A stretch of DNA of 5,708 nucleotides from UBA11957 sp963603285 (GCA_963603285.1 CAVCMG010000063.1:1-5708), one strand, 5' to 3'; shown: positions 1 through 5,079, numbered from the stretch's first letter. The notes: generated by a model from the sequence alone, not told the origin. Program-made: numbers and translations.

Positions 1-407
1 GGTGTACCGTACTCAGCGATCGGAACGCAGCCAAGAGCGATAACAGCTTCCGGCATGATCGGCTGTGTCAGCGGGATACCTGCGATAGCGAAGGATGTAG
101 CGTACAGCGGATGTGCATGTACTACAGAACCAACGTCCGGTCTCTTCTGGTATACTCTCATATGCATTTTGATCTCAGAAGACGGTCTGAATCCCGGGTT
201 GGCCTGGATTACTTTACCTTCTTTATCTACTTTGCAGATATACTCCGGTGTCATGAATCCTTTGGATACACCAGTCGGTGTGCAAAGATATTCATTGTCG
301 TTCAGCTTTACAGAGATGTTACCATCATTAGCTGCTACCATACCTTTGTTGTAGATTCTGCGACCGATTTCACAAATTTGTTTTTTGATTTCAAATTCGT
401 TTTGCAT
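1..407 (-). CDS. fucA: Class II aldolase, L-fuculose-phosphate aldolase type (N-terminal part, cut by window edge)
   Basis: This Zn-dependent class II aldolase most likely cleaves fuculose-1-phosphate or rhamnulose-1-phosphate into dihydroxyacetone phosphate and lactaldehyde, the precursor of 1,2-propanediol. Only the first 135 codons are in the window. Visible family residues are Asn30 (DGNIS), Thr45-Gly46 (PTG), Ser76-Ser77 with the catalytic-type Glu78 (SSE), and zinc ligands His97 and His99 (VVHAHP). The third zinc histidine lies beyond the edge. I chose the ATG at 407 because the AAGGAGG at 416-422 sits 8 nt upstream of it. An in-frame ATG at 413 is only 2 nt from that site. The gene follows the eutP-like gene by about 100 bp and has its own strong promoter. 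Aldolases of this kind inside glycyl-radical BMC loci often carry a C-terminal encapsulation peptide, but that end is not visible. The exact sugar substrate (fucose, rhamnose or other) cannot be read from this part. Confidence 0.88.
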   Translation of the reverse strand, partial: MQNEFEIKKQICEIGRRIYNKGMVAANDGNISVKLNDNEYLCTPTGVSKGFMTPEYICKVDKEGKVIQANPGFRPSSEIKMHMRVYQKRPDVGSVVHAHPLYATSFAIAGIPLTQPIMPEAVIALGCVPIAEYGT

Positions 408-415
408 TTTCATTT

Positions 416-422
416 CCTCCTT
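416..422 (-). promoter_or_regulatory. Shine-Dalgarno AAGGAGG of the aldolase gene
   Basis: AAGGAGG on the minus strand decides the start. It is 8 nt from the ATG at 407 but only 2 nt from the in-frame ATG at 413, so 407 is the more likely start. Confidence 0.8.
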
Positions 423-448
423 GAAAATAGTTGGTTTCTTGTGAATCT

Positions 449-484
449 ATTGACATTATACCCGCCTTATGAGAGGGTGTCAAT
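449..484. repeat. 7-bp inverted repeat framing the aldolase promoter
   Basis: ATTGACA at 449-455 and TGTCAAT at 478-484 are perfect inverted arms separated by 22 bp. One arm contains the -35 hexamer and the other directly abuts the -10 hexamer. This could be an operator for a dimeric regulator, or simply a by-product of the TTGACA sequence. No regulator is identified. Confidence 0.45.
455..483 (-). promoter_or_regulatory. Perfect-consensus sigma-A promoter of the aldolase gene
   Basis: On the minus strand TTGACA (478-483) and TATAAT (455-460) are separated by exactly 17 bp. Both hexamers match the consensus at every base. Transcription would begin near 448, leaving a leader of about 40 nt before the aldolase start. 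The promoter lies in the gap between the eutP-like gene and the aldolase, so it is internal to the BMC gene cluster. Confidence 0.82.
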
Positions 485-509
485 TCATATTGTGTGGTTT
501 GTGGTTGTT

Positions 510-995
510 TCATGTGTTGTTTTGTTGGTTTTCTGTTTTTTCTTCCTTTTCCCATGGCATCACATCGCCCGGTTCGCGCAAATGCTCCAGGATTTCCGCA
601 ATGCCCTCGCCCCGTTTGGAATCCACACGGAAGATCGTTTTGCATCCGGCAAGCCGCAGCCAGCGCTCTGCGCGGTCAGGATCTGCCTTGGGATGGTTGA
701 TCTTTGTCACGATACCGATCACCTCACGGTTACACATGCAGGTGATACACGGTGGATATAAACAGTAGGGTTCAATCGAAGAACAGAGAAGGCCAACCAC
801 ATCACCTTCGTAGGAATACAGTGCCAGCGCATGTCCCAGCTTGGCTGTCTGGGCATATTCTCCCGGTGTGTCGATGATCACATCGAAATTGTTGACATAC
901 TGTGTTTTGTGGTAATGGATCTTTTCTCCTTTGAGGGCCTGGGTGAGCGTCGTCTTTCCGGCCTCACTGCGCCCCATCAGCACGATCTTTTTCAT
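510..995 (-). CDS. eutP: EutP/PduV-family P-loop GTPase of a microcompartment locus
   Basis: This is a small Ras-like P-loop protein of 161 residues, the usual EutP/PduV size. These proteins accompany BMC operons. PduV has been linked to compartment positioning and EutP has been reported to have nucleotide-hydrolysing or acetate-kinase activity, so the role here is not settled. Visible motifs are the Walker A/G1 loop at residues 8-16 (GRSEAGKTT), the G3 motif DTPGE at 42-46, and a G4-like TKIN at 97-100 that departs from NKxD. Unusually, five cysteines (Cys71, 78, 83, 86, 88) cluster between G3 and G4, where EutP/PduV proteins normally have few. The last 20 or so residues are a polar Glu/Lys/Asn/Gln tail. 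The start lies 2 nt after the stop of the shell gene and has no good Shine-Dalgarno, so it is probably translated by coupling. Confidence 0.88.
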   Translation of the reverse strand: MKKIVLMGRSEAGKTTLTQALKGEKIHYHKTQYVNNFDVIIDTPGEYAQTAKLGHALALYSYEGDVVGLLCSSIEPYCLYPPCITCMCNREVIGIVTKINHPKADPDRAERWLRLAGCKTIFRVDSKRGEGIAEILEHLREPGDVMPWEKEEKTENQQNNT

Positions 996-997
996 GA

Positions 998-1375
998 TCA
1001 GGTTCTCGTGATCGGACAGACGGTAAAGCCAAGCGTGTTGCCCACATAATCAAGAATCGCATTGACGGATGCTTCCACCTCAGACACCGTGCCCGTGATA
1101 ATCAGGCTTCCGCTGAAGCGGTCCACAAACCCAAGATCAATACCGGAAGATTTAACAGCGATATCACCCATGATGATCGCGGTCTCTGCCGGGCTGACTG
1201 TCAGAATACCGATAGCCGACTTGGCATAGTCGATCGACGGATCCAGTCCCAGTTTTTCATACATGATCCTGTCCGGATTGGCAATGATATGTGCCAGGGA
1301 GATCTGTTTACCAGGAACCAGCTCCTGGACGATTCTCTGTTTGAGTTCAGGGCTCATGTTGTCTGTGTATCCCAT
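998..1375 (-). CDS. pduU: BMC shell protein, PduU/EutS family (circularly permuted BMC domain)
   Basis: This is a minor hexameric shell protein of a bacterial microcompartment. The 125-residue sequence aligns end to end with PduU/EutS. It has the N-terminal segment VPGKQISLAHIIANP (residues 20-34), which in PduU/EutS forms the beta-barrel cap on the hexamer, then AIGILTVSPAE (54-64), DIAVKSSGIDLGFVDRFSG (71-89) and the terminal CPITRT. PduU ends in nearly the same way, so PduU is a closer match than EutS. It is slightly longer than PduU because of a short N-terminal extension and a few extra residues near position 45. An AGGAGG at 1383-1388 lies 7 nt before the start. It sits 45 bp after the activase gene and 2 bp before the eutP-like gene, in one transcription unit. 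No other shell gene (BMC-H, BMC-P) is in the window, so the rest should lie to the left. Confidence 0.93.
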   Translation of the reverse strand: MGYTDNMSPELKQRIVQELVPGKQISLAHIIANPDRIMYEKLGLDPSIDYAKSAIGILTVSPAETAIIMGDIAVKSSGIDLGFVDRFSGSLIITGTVSEVEASVNAILDYVGNTLGFTVCPITRT

Positions 1376-1382
1376 GTTTCTT

Positions 1383-1403
1383 CCTCCTGCGGCATATCGC
1401 CGC
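1383..1403 (-). promoter_or_regulatory. Small hairpin abutting the pduU Shine-Dalgarno
   Basis: In the 45-nt gap between the activase and shell genes, GCGGC-GATAT-GCCGC (1389-1403, minus-strand reading) forms a 5-bp GC-only stem with a 5-nt loop. The AGGAGG site (1383-1388) begins at the very next base. There is no U tract, so it is not a terminator. It may set spacing, RNA stability or access of ribosomes to the shell gene. Confidence 0.4.
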
Positions 1404-1420
1404 GTTTTTGATCAGCAGGA

Positions 1421-2212
1421 TCAGCCGCCGATCTGACATTCGAGATCCGATACCATCTCAACTGCCTCTTTGAGCATCCGCATATGGTCATTTTCCGGCG
1501 GTACGATCTCGTCCATCTTGTAGACACGGTCGAGACCTATGTACTTGTCGCTTCCCAGTCTGTGATAGGGAAGCAGGTGGATCTTTTTCACACCCGGAAG
1601 CTGATTGGCAAATACAGCAATGTCCTGAATCTCCTTCTTCGTATCGTTGAAGGTCGGGATCACCGGAACACGGATGACCAGGTTGGTCATGCCGGATACC
1701 GCTACCTTTTTGGCATTTTCCAGCATCAGATCATTTCTGGCACCGGTAAAAGCCTTATGTTTCTCCGGATCTGTATGTTTGATATCCATCAGGTATGTGT
1801 CCAGCCACGGCAGGATCATTTCCAGATTACGGAAGGGGCAGCAGCCCATGCTTTCCATCGCCGTACCGATACCGGACAGCTTGGCCGCCTGGAGAAGATC
1901 TCTCGCGAACTCCGGCTGCATCGTGGACTCTCCGCCCGAAAGCGTCAGCCCGCCACCGGTCCTGCGGTAATAGGATCTGTCCTTCTCAACCGTCTCCATG
2001 ACCTCAGCTACCGTCACATCGCGACCTATGATCTTTGTTTCTCCCTGCACCCGCATCGTCTCGATCTCACGGGACTGGGATTCGGGATTACAGCACCACT
2101 GGCAGCGTAAGGGACAGCCTTTTAAGAATACGATCGTACGGATGCCCGGACCATCGTGGACTGAAAAGCGCTGGATATCAAATATTCGACCTTTTGTATC
2201 CAGATAACTCAT
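1421..2212 (-). CDS. Glycyl radical enzyme activating enzyme (radical SAM), propanediol-dehydratase BMC type
   Basis: This radical SAM activase abstracts hydrogen from the glycine of a partner glycyl radical enzyme, here probably B12-independent 1,2-propanediol dehydratase. The 263-residue protein shows the activase signature DGPGIRT (20-26), the [4Fe-4S] motif C33-x3-C37-x2-C40 (CPLRCQWC), the SAM-contact segment LSGGES (91-96), and the family stretch YLMDIKH (140-146). The segment between the cluster and SGGE has no extra cysteine clusters, so the ferredoxin-like insert of many glycerol-dehydratase, HPAD and choline-lyase activases is absent. In that respect it resembles pyruvate formate-lyase activase. 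SGGES replaces the common SGGEP. I chose the ATG at 2212 because GGAGG (2220-2224) lies 7 nt upstream and the homologous region begins there. The in-frame ATG at 2251 has no ribosome binding site. It is the first gene of the BMC operon. The dehydratase partner is inferred from the neighbours, not seen. Confidence 0.9.
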   Translation of the reverse strand: MSYLDTKGRIFDIQRFSVHDGPGIRTIVFLKGCPLRCQWCCNPESQSREIETMRVQGETKIIGRDVTVAEVMETVEKDRSYYRRTGGGLTLSGGESTMQPEFARDLLQAAKLSGIGTAMESMGCCPFRNLEMILPWLDTYLMDIKHTDPEKHKAFTGARNDLMLENAKKVAVSGMTNLVIRVPVIPTFNDTKKEIQDIAVFANQLPGVKKIHLLPYHRLGSDKYIGLDRVYKMDEIVPPENDHMRMLKEAVEMVSDLECQIGG

Positions 2213-2219
2213 AACGCAA

Positions 2220-2224
2220 CCTCC
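2220..2224 (-). promoter_or_regulatory. Shine-Dalgarno GGAGG of the activase gene
   Basis: GGAGG with a 7-nt spacer to the ATG at 2212 favours this start over the longer frame that opens at 2251. Confidence 0.78.
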
Positions 2225-2236
2225 GTGATTTTTTCT

Positions 2237-2270
2237 CGACCATAAGTACACACAGTAGACTTTATGCTCG
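2237..2270 (-). promoter_or_regulatory. Imperfect hairpin in the 5' leader of the BMC operon
   Basis: On the minus strand CGAGCATAAAGT (2270-2259) can pair with ACTTATGGTCG (2247-2237), with one mismatch, one bulged A and an 11-nt loop. It begins at about the predicted transcription start (near 2270). It can be read either as an RNA stem at the 5' end of the mRNA or as two halves of a protein-binding site. The leader is about 58 nt long in total, and I see no known riboswitch in it. Confidence 0.4.
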
Positions 2271-2319
2271 TTTTACATTATAGCTTATCAGCATGGCAAA
2301 GTCAACAATGAGAGCATAA
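2238..2319. repeat. Three GASCATAA motifs around the BMC operon promoter
   Basis: GACCATAA occurs at 2238-2245 (plus strand), GAGCATAA at 2262-2269 (minus strand) and GAGCATAA at 2312-2319 (plus strand). The second and third are perfect 8-bp inverted repeats lying just downstream of the -10 and just upstream of the -35, with centres 50 bp apart. This arrangement suits an operator pair bracketing the core promoter. The binding protein is unknown. Confidence 0.45.
2277..2305 (-). promoter_or_regulatory. Sigma-A promoter of the BMC operon
   Basis: On the minus strand TTGACT (2300-2305, 5 of 6 consensus bases) is followed after exactly 17 bp by TATAAT (2277-2282, 6 of 6). The start point would be near 2270, about 58 nt before the activase ATG. 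A sugar- or diol-responsive operon with such a strong core promoter would be expected to be held back by a repressor or by catabolite control. Confidence 0.82.
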
Positions 2320-2409
2320 CTTTCCATTTTGTTTTTATTGTTTTATGTGGATTTGAGTGTGGTTTTTCCATTTTCTTATTTTGTTTCATGTGGTATTCAT
2401 GGCTATCTA

Positions 2410-2438
2410 TTGACTTTTTCCACAGTTTGGCGCATACT
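2410..2438 (+). promoter_or_regulatory. Candidate promoter of the PHP-domain gene
   Basis: TTGACT (2410-2415, 5 of 6) and CATACT (2433-2438, 4 of 6) are 17 bp apart on the plus strand. Transcription would start near 2445, giving a leader of about 38 nt. The -10 is weak, so expression may be modest. Confidence 0.5.
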
Positions 2439-2468
2439 CAGAAGCAGAGATTCATGACATATTTTTAC

Positions 2469-2473
2469 AGGAG
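2469..2473 (+). promoter_or_regulatory. Shine-Dalgarno AGGAG of the PHP-domain gene
   Basis: AGGAG lies 9 nt before the ATG at 2483 and supports that start. Confidence 0.7.
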
Positions 2474-2482
2474 TATCTACCT

Positions 2483-3196
2483 ATGTATTATGCTGATATC
2501 CATACCCATTCGATTGCCAGCGGACATGGCACACAGGCTACAATCGCCGATCAGGCCAAAGCTGCCGCCAGCCGTCACCTGACACTTCTGGGTGTTTCCG
2601 ACCATGCACCGTCTACCATGTGCGCCGGTACGGTTTCCTATTTCCGCAGCCTGCATATGGCCCCCCGCATGCGCTGCGGCGTTGAGCTTTTGTATGGGAT
2701 CGAATTAAATATTCTCGATTATACCGGCCGTGTGGACATGGATCCGGTAACGTTATCCGGTCTTGATTATGCGATTGCCAGTATGCACCGTCCGAATATT
2801 CATCCGGGCACCTGTGAGGAAAATACGGCCGCCTATATCGCTGCCATGAAAAATCCTTACGTTTCCGTGATCGGTCACTGCGACGATGCACATTTTCCGG
2901 CAGATTATGACGCGCTTGTCGATGCTGCTATCCGGTATCATGTGCTGCTCGAGATTAACAACAGCTCGCTCTCTCCCGACGGCTATCGCGGTGACACCCG
3001 CGACAATGTGCGCCGGATTCTGACGCTCTGTAAAAAGTACAACCATCCGATCCTTTTATCGAGCGACAGTCACGGACCGGAACATATCGGTGACTTCACC
3101 TGTATCGAACCTTATCTGAAGGAATGTGAGATTCCGGATCATCTGATCTTAAATACCGATCCGGTTGCCTTAAAACGTTTTCTGCTGCACAGCTGA
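2483..3196 (+). CDS. PHP-domain phosphatase/hydrolase, YcdX-like
   Basis: This is a trinuclear-metal PHP hydrolase of 237 residues, close to the length of E. coli YcdX. All expected metal ligands are visible: His7 and His9 (DIHTHS), His15, His41 (SDHA), Glu74 (GIELN), His102 (SMHRP), His132 (GHCDD), and Asp195 with His197 (SSDSH). Their spacing follows the YcdX pattern almost residue for residue, so the enzyme should be active. YcdX-type proteins have phosphatase activity in vitro, but the physiological substrate is unknown. Relatives in the wider family include histidinol phosphatase and phosphoesterases. It is cytoplasmic, with no signal peptide. It is transcribed divergently from the BMC operon across a 270-bp control region and ends in a convergent terminator shared with the transpeptidase gene. 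Nothing in the sequence ties it to propanediol metabolism, so the link is positional only. Confidence 0.9.
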   Translation: MYYADIHTHSIASGHGTQATIADQAKAAASRHLTLLGVSDHAPSTMCAGTVSYFRSLHMAPRMRCGVELLYGIELNILDYTGRVDMDPVTLSGLDYAIASMHRPNIHPGTCEENTAAYIAAMKNPYVSVIGHCDDAHFPADYDALVDAAIRYHVLLEINNSSLSPDGYRGDTRDNVRRILTLCKKYNHPILLSSDSHGPEHIGDFTCIEPYLKECEIPDHLILNTDPVALKRFLLHS

Positions 3197-3212
3197 TGCC
3201 TGCAGCAGTTTT
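3182..3212 (+). terminator. Candidate terminator overlapping the stop codon of the PHP-domain gene
   Basis: CTGCTGCA (3182-3189) and TGCAGCAG (3201-3208) form a perfect 8-bp stem with an 11-nt loop, followed directly by TTTT and an AT-rich stretch. The left arm is within the last codons and the TGA (3194-3196) is in the loop. It is weaker than the 17-bp hairpin 16 bp downstream. Confidence 0.5.
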
Positions 3213-3223
3213 ATATTTCCACT

Positions 3224-3263
3224 AAAAATGCCGCACAGACGTTTTTGTCTGTGCGGCATTTTT
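3224..3263. terminator. Bidirectional intrinsic terminator
   Basis: A perfect 17-bp inverted repeat (arms 3224-3240 and 3247-3263) has a 6-nt loop and a GC-rich core (GCCGCACAGAC), flanked by A5 on the left and T5 on the right. It therefore works as a hairpin plus U tract on both strands, ending the PHP gene on the plus strand and the transpeptidase gene on the minus strand. Confidence 0.95.
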
Positions 3264-3311
3264 GCCATATGGCAGATCCGTGCAAAGCACCGGTCTTTCT
3301 TCTATATAATA

Positions 3312-5075
3312 TCAGTATCCGACCTTTGTGCCGTTTTTCTTCATGTAACCGGAGATTCTCTTGGCCTTGTAATCCTTGGCCTTTGTGGAATCAGAGATTT
3401 CCGGATCTGTCGGGTCGTATTTGACCTTGGCAGATTTGATCTTGATCGTAGCCGGTTTGCCCAGCGGTCCCGGTGTCTTGGAGCTTCCTTTGACAACCTT
3501 GACCGGTGTACCTGTACCGGCATGGTCATAGATCCATTTGGCGTCAGCTACTGTCATACGGATGCAGCCTGCGGAAGCCGGGGAGCCCAGTTTATTATAG
3601 GTCTTGTAATTCAGAGCTGTATGGGATCTGCTGCCTACAGCGATCGCATGGAAGTATACGTTACCCACAACATGGGTAGCCCATCTGGCGTATACGGTAC
3701 TGCCGTCCGGCTCATGCATCGGCTTTAAGGAATACTTCACAGCCACACCGTTGGAGCATACAGAGTATGTACCCAGCGGAGTGAAGGAAGAGTTCAGTGT
3801 CAGTCCCTTGGATGTACTGTTACTGGAGACATTGCGTCCGACGGATACGGTAAATGCCTTAACCGGGATGCAGTAGCTCTTTGTCTCAGAATCATAAGCA
3901 TATACTGTCGTTACACCAGCTGCACGATTCAGTTCGATGGAAAGGCGGCTGAGTGTAACCTTACTTGTCAGGTCTGTCAGCTTTTTACCATTCTCATAGT
4001 AGAACTTGTAGGTCTTGCCGTTATATTTCTCATATATCCAGCCATTCTTCTTGCCGTTGGTTGTATTACTATTGTTACTGTTGCTGCTGTTGCTTCCAGT
4101 CGATGTACTGCCTACGGTAAAGGCATAATCGGAACCGACCTTTTTGCCGCCAATCTTTACGCGGACATAACATGTACCGCTGTGTTTCAGCTTGTTCAGC
4201 TTTACAGAAACATAATAGTATGTATTCTTTTTCTTTCCTGTATAGGTAGTCTTGTCATCCATACCCTTGGTCTTGGACCATACTTCAAAGGTCACTTTAC
4301 CTTTTCTGGACGGATTGTACAGGAAAGCGGTACGTGTCTTACCGTTATTGTCATCTTTAAAGCGGAACAGGTTCTTCGGATTAAAATTAAAAGTACCTGT
4401 AGCTGTACCTACAGTACCGTTTGTCAGGGTGACATTGGCTGTCAGGGTATATTTGCCACGATAGAAATCATGGTTGGCTGCATCTACAACGGCAAGATAT
4501 GTGCCGTTATTCTGGCGGGTTGCCGTGTAGGTATAGCTTTTATTATTACCGTTTGTAGCGGTCACAGTCACACCGGCTACATCTGTAGCCTTCTCAAGGC
4601 CCTTCAGTACGGCATTGAACGTACCCTTGGTGGCGTTGATACCGGCGCCTGCCACAACCAGCGGAGATTTGCTGATCGTAAACTGGCCGCTGGAGAGTCC
4701 TATCGGAGCACCGCTCTGGTTGATTCCCTGGATCAGGTAATTGTACTGACCGGCCTTCTTAGTCTGCAGATCTGCCAGACGTACATCGACGGTCCAGCCC
4801 TGCAGATTCTGATCGTAGATCATCTCAAACTGGTTCATCTTGCTCATACCGTCTGCGGCATAATAGACCTGTGCATACACATTTCTGGTGACGCCCTGAT
4901 CAGCCACATGTACGGCCTGGATACGGATCGTATCCTGGGATGCATTGACCAGTGCCTGTGAGGTGCACGCATCTGCATGAACGCCTGTCACAGAAAGCAC
5001 AAAGGTCAGCATCAGCATCAACGCCGCAGTCACGATACGGGCTGTACGCTTTGTTACACTTTTTCTGTTTTCCAT
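3312..5075 (-). CDS. Secreted L,D-transpeptidase (YkuD domain) with N-terminal GBS/Bsp-like repeats
   Basis: This exported enzyme probably forms 3-3 peptidoglycan cross-links or attaches proteins to the wall. The start at 5075 is preceded 4 nt upstream by GAGGAGG (5080-5086). An in-frame ATG at 5171 lacks a ribosome site and would bury the signal peptide. The 587 residues run as follows: signal peptide 1 to about 36 (basic start, hydrophobic 14-31, likely cleavage after VHA or ADA); about 48-135, a GBS/Bsp-like beta domain; about 138-232, a second similar domain; about 234-321, a third, more diverged one; 322-340, a Ser/Asn/Thr linker; 345-370, a short Trp/Tyr-rich NGKTY wall-binding-like segment; and about 376-528, the YkuD catalytic domain. 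Catalytic Cys504 (SAGCIRM, 501-507), Arg506 and His476 are present. Ala502 stands where SHGC enzymes have His. A lysine-rich tail follows. The convergent terminator ends it. Its position next to sigG may hint at a spore-wall role, but this is only positional. Confidence 0.87.
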   Translation of the reverse strand: MENRKSVTKRTARIVTAALMLMLTFVLSVTGVHADACTSQALVNASQDTIRIQAVHVADQGVTRNVYAQVYYAADGMSKMNQFEMIYDQNLQGWTVDVRLADLQTKKAGQYNYLIQGINQSGAPIGLSSGQFTISKSPLVVAGAGINATKGTFNAVLKGLEKATDVAGVTVTATNGNNKSYTYTATRQNNGTYLAVVDAANHDFYRGKYTLTANVTLTNGTVGTATGTFNFNPKNLFRFKDDNNGKTRTAFLYNPSRKGKVTFEVWSKTKGMDDKTTYTGKKKNTYYYVSVKLNKLKHSGTCYVRVKIGGKKVGSDYAFTVGSTSTGSNSSNSNNSNTTNGKKNGWIYEKYNGKTYKFYYENGKKLTDLTSKVTLSRLSIELNRAAGVTTVYAYDSETKSYCIPVKAFTVSVGRNVSSNSTSKGLTLNSSFTPLGTYSVCSNGVAVKYSLKPMHEPDGSTVYARWATHVVGNVYFHAIAVGSRSHTALNYKTYNKLGSPASAGCIRMTVADAKWIYDHAGTGTPVKVVKGSSKTPGPLGKPATIKIKSAKVKYDPTDPEISDSTKAKDYKAKRISGYMKKNGTKVGY

Positions 5076-5079
5076 ATTT

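Noticed and set aside
445..454. ATCTATTGAC shared with 2405-2414
   Set aside because: A 10-bp match is expected many times by chance in a window of this size, and the two copies have different positions relative to their promoters.
111..761. Long plus-strand open frame opposite the aldolase and GTPase genes
   Set aside because: It runs antisense to two well-recognised genes, has no ribosome binding site, and its hydrophobic, Phe-rich translation resembles no family I know.
1484..2110. Plus-strand open frame of 208 codons opposite the activase gene
   Set aside because: It lies wholly antisense to a clear radical SAM gene and has no recognisable domain or start signal.
2213..2251. N-terminal extension of the activase to an ATG at 2251
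   Set aside because: There is no Shine-Dalgarno before 2251, while GGAGG is well placed for 2212, and the conserved protein begins at the shorter start.
2262..2282. Catabolite-response (cre) site next to the BMC operon -10
   Set aside because: TGTAAAACG looks cre-like at first, but the CG is one base out of register with the cre consensus and the right half does not fit.
3264..3273. Perfect palindrome GCCATATGGC beside the bidirectional terminator
   Set aside because: It has no loop or T tract and no partner elsewhere. It is most likely incidental.
4182..4961. Plus-strand open frame of 259 codons opposite the transpeptidase gene
   Set aside because: It is antisense to the repeat domains of the exported transpeptidase. 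Its length is explained by the low stop frequency opposite that gene's codon pattern.
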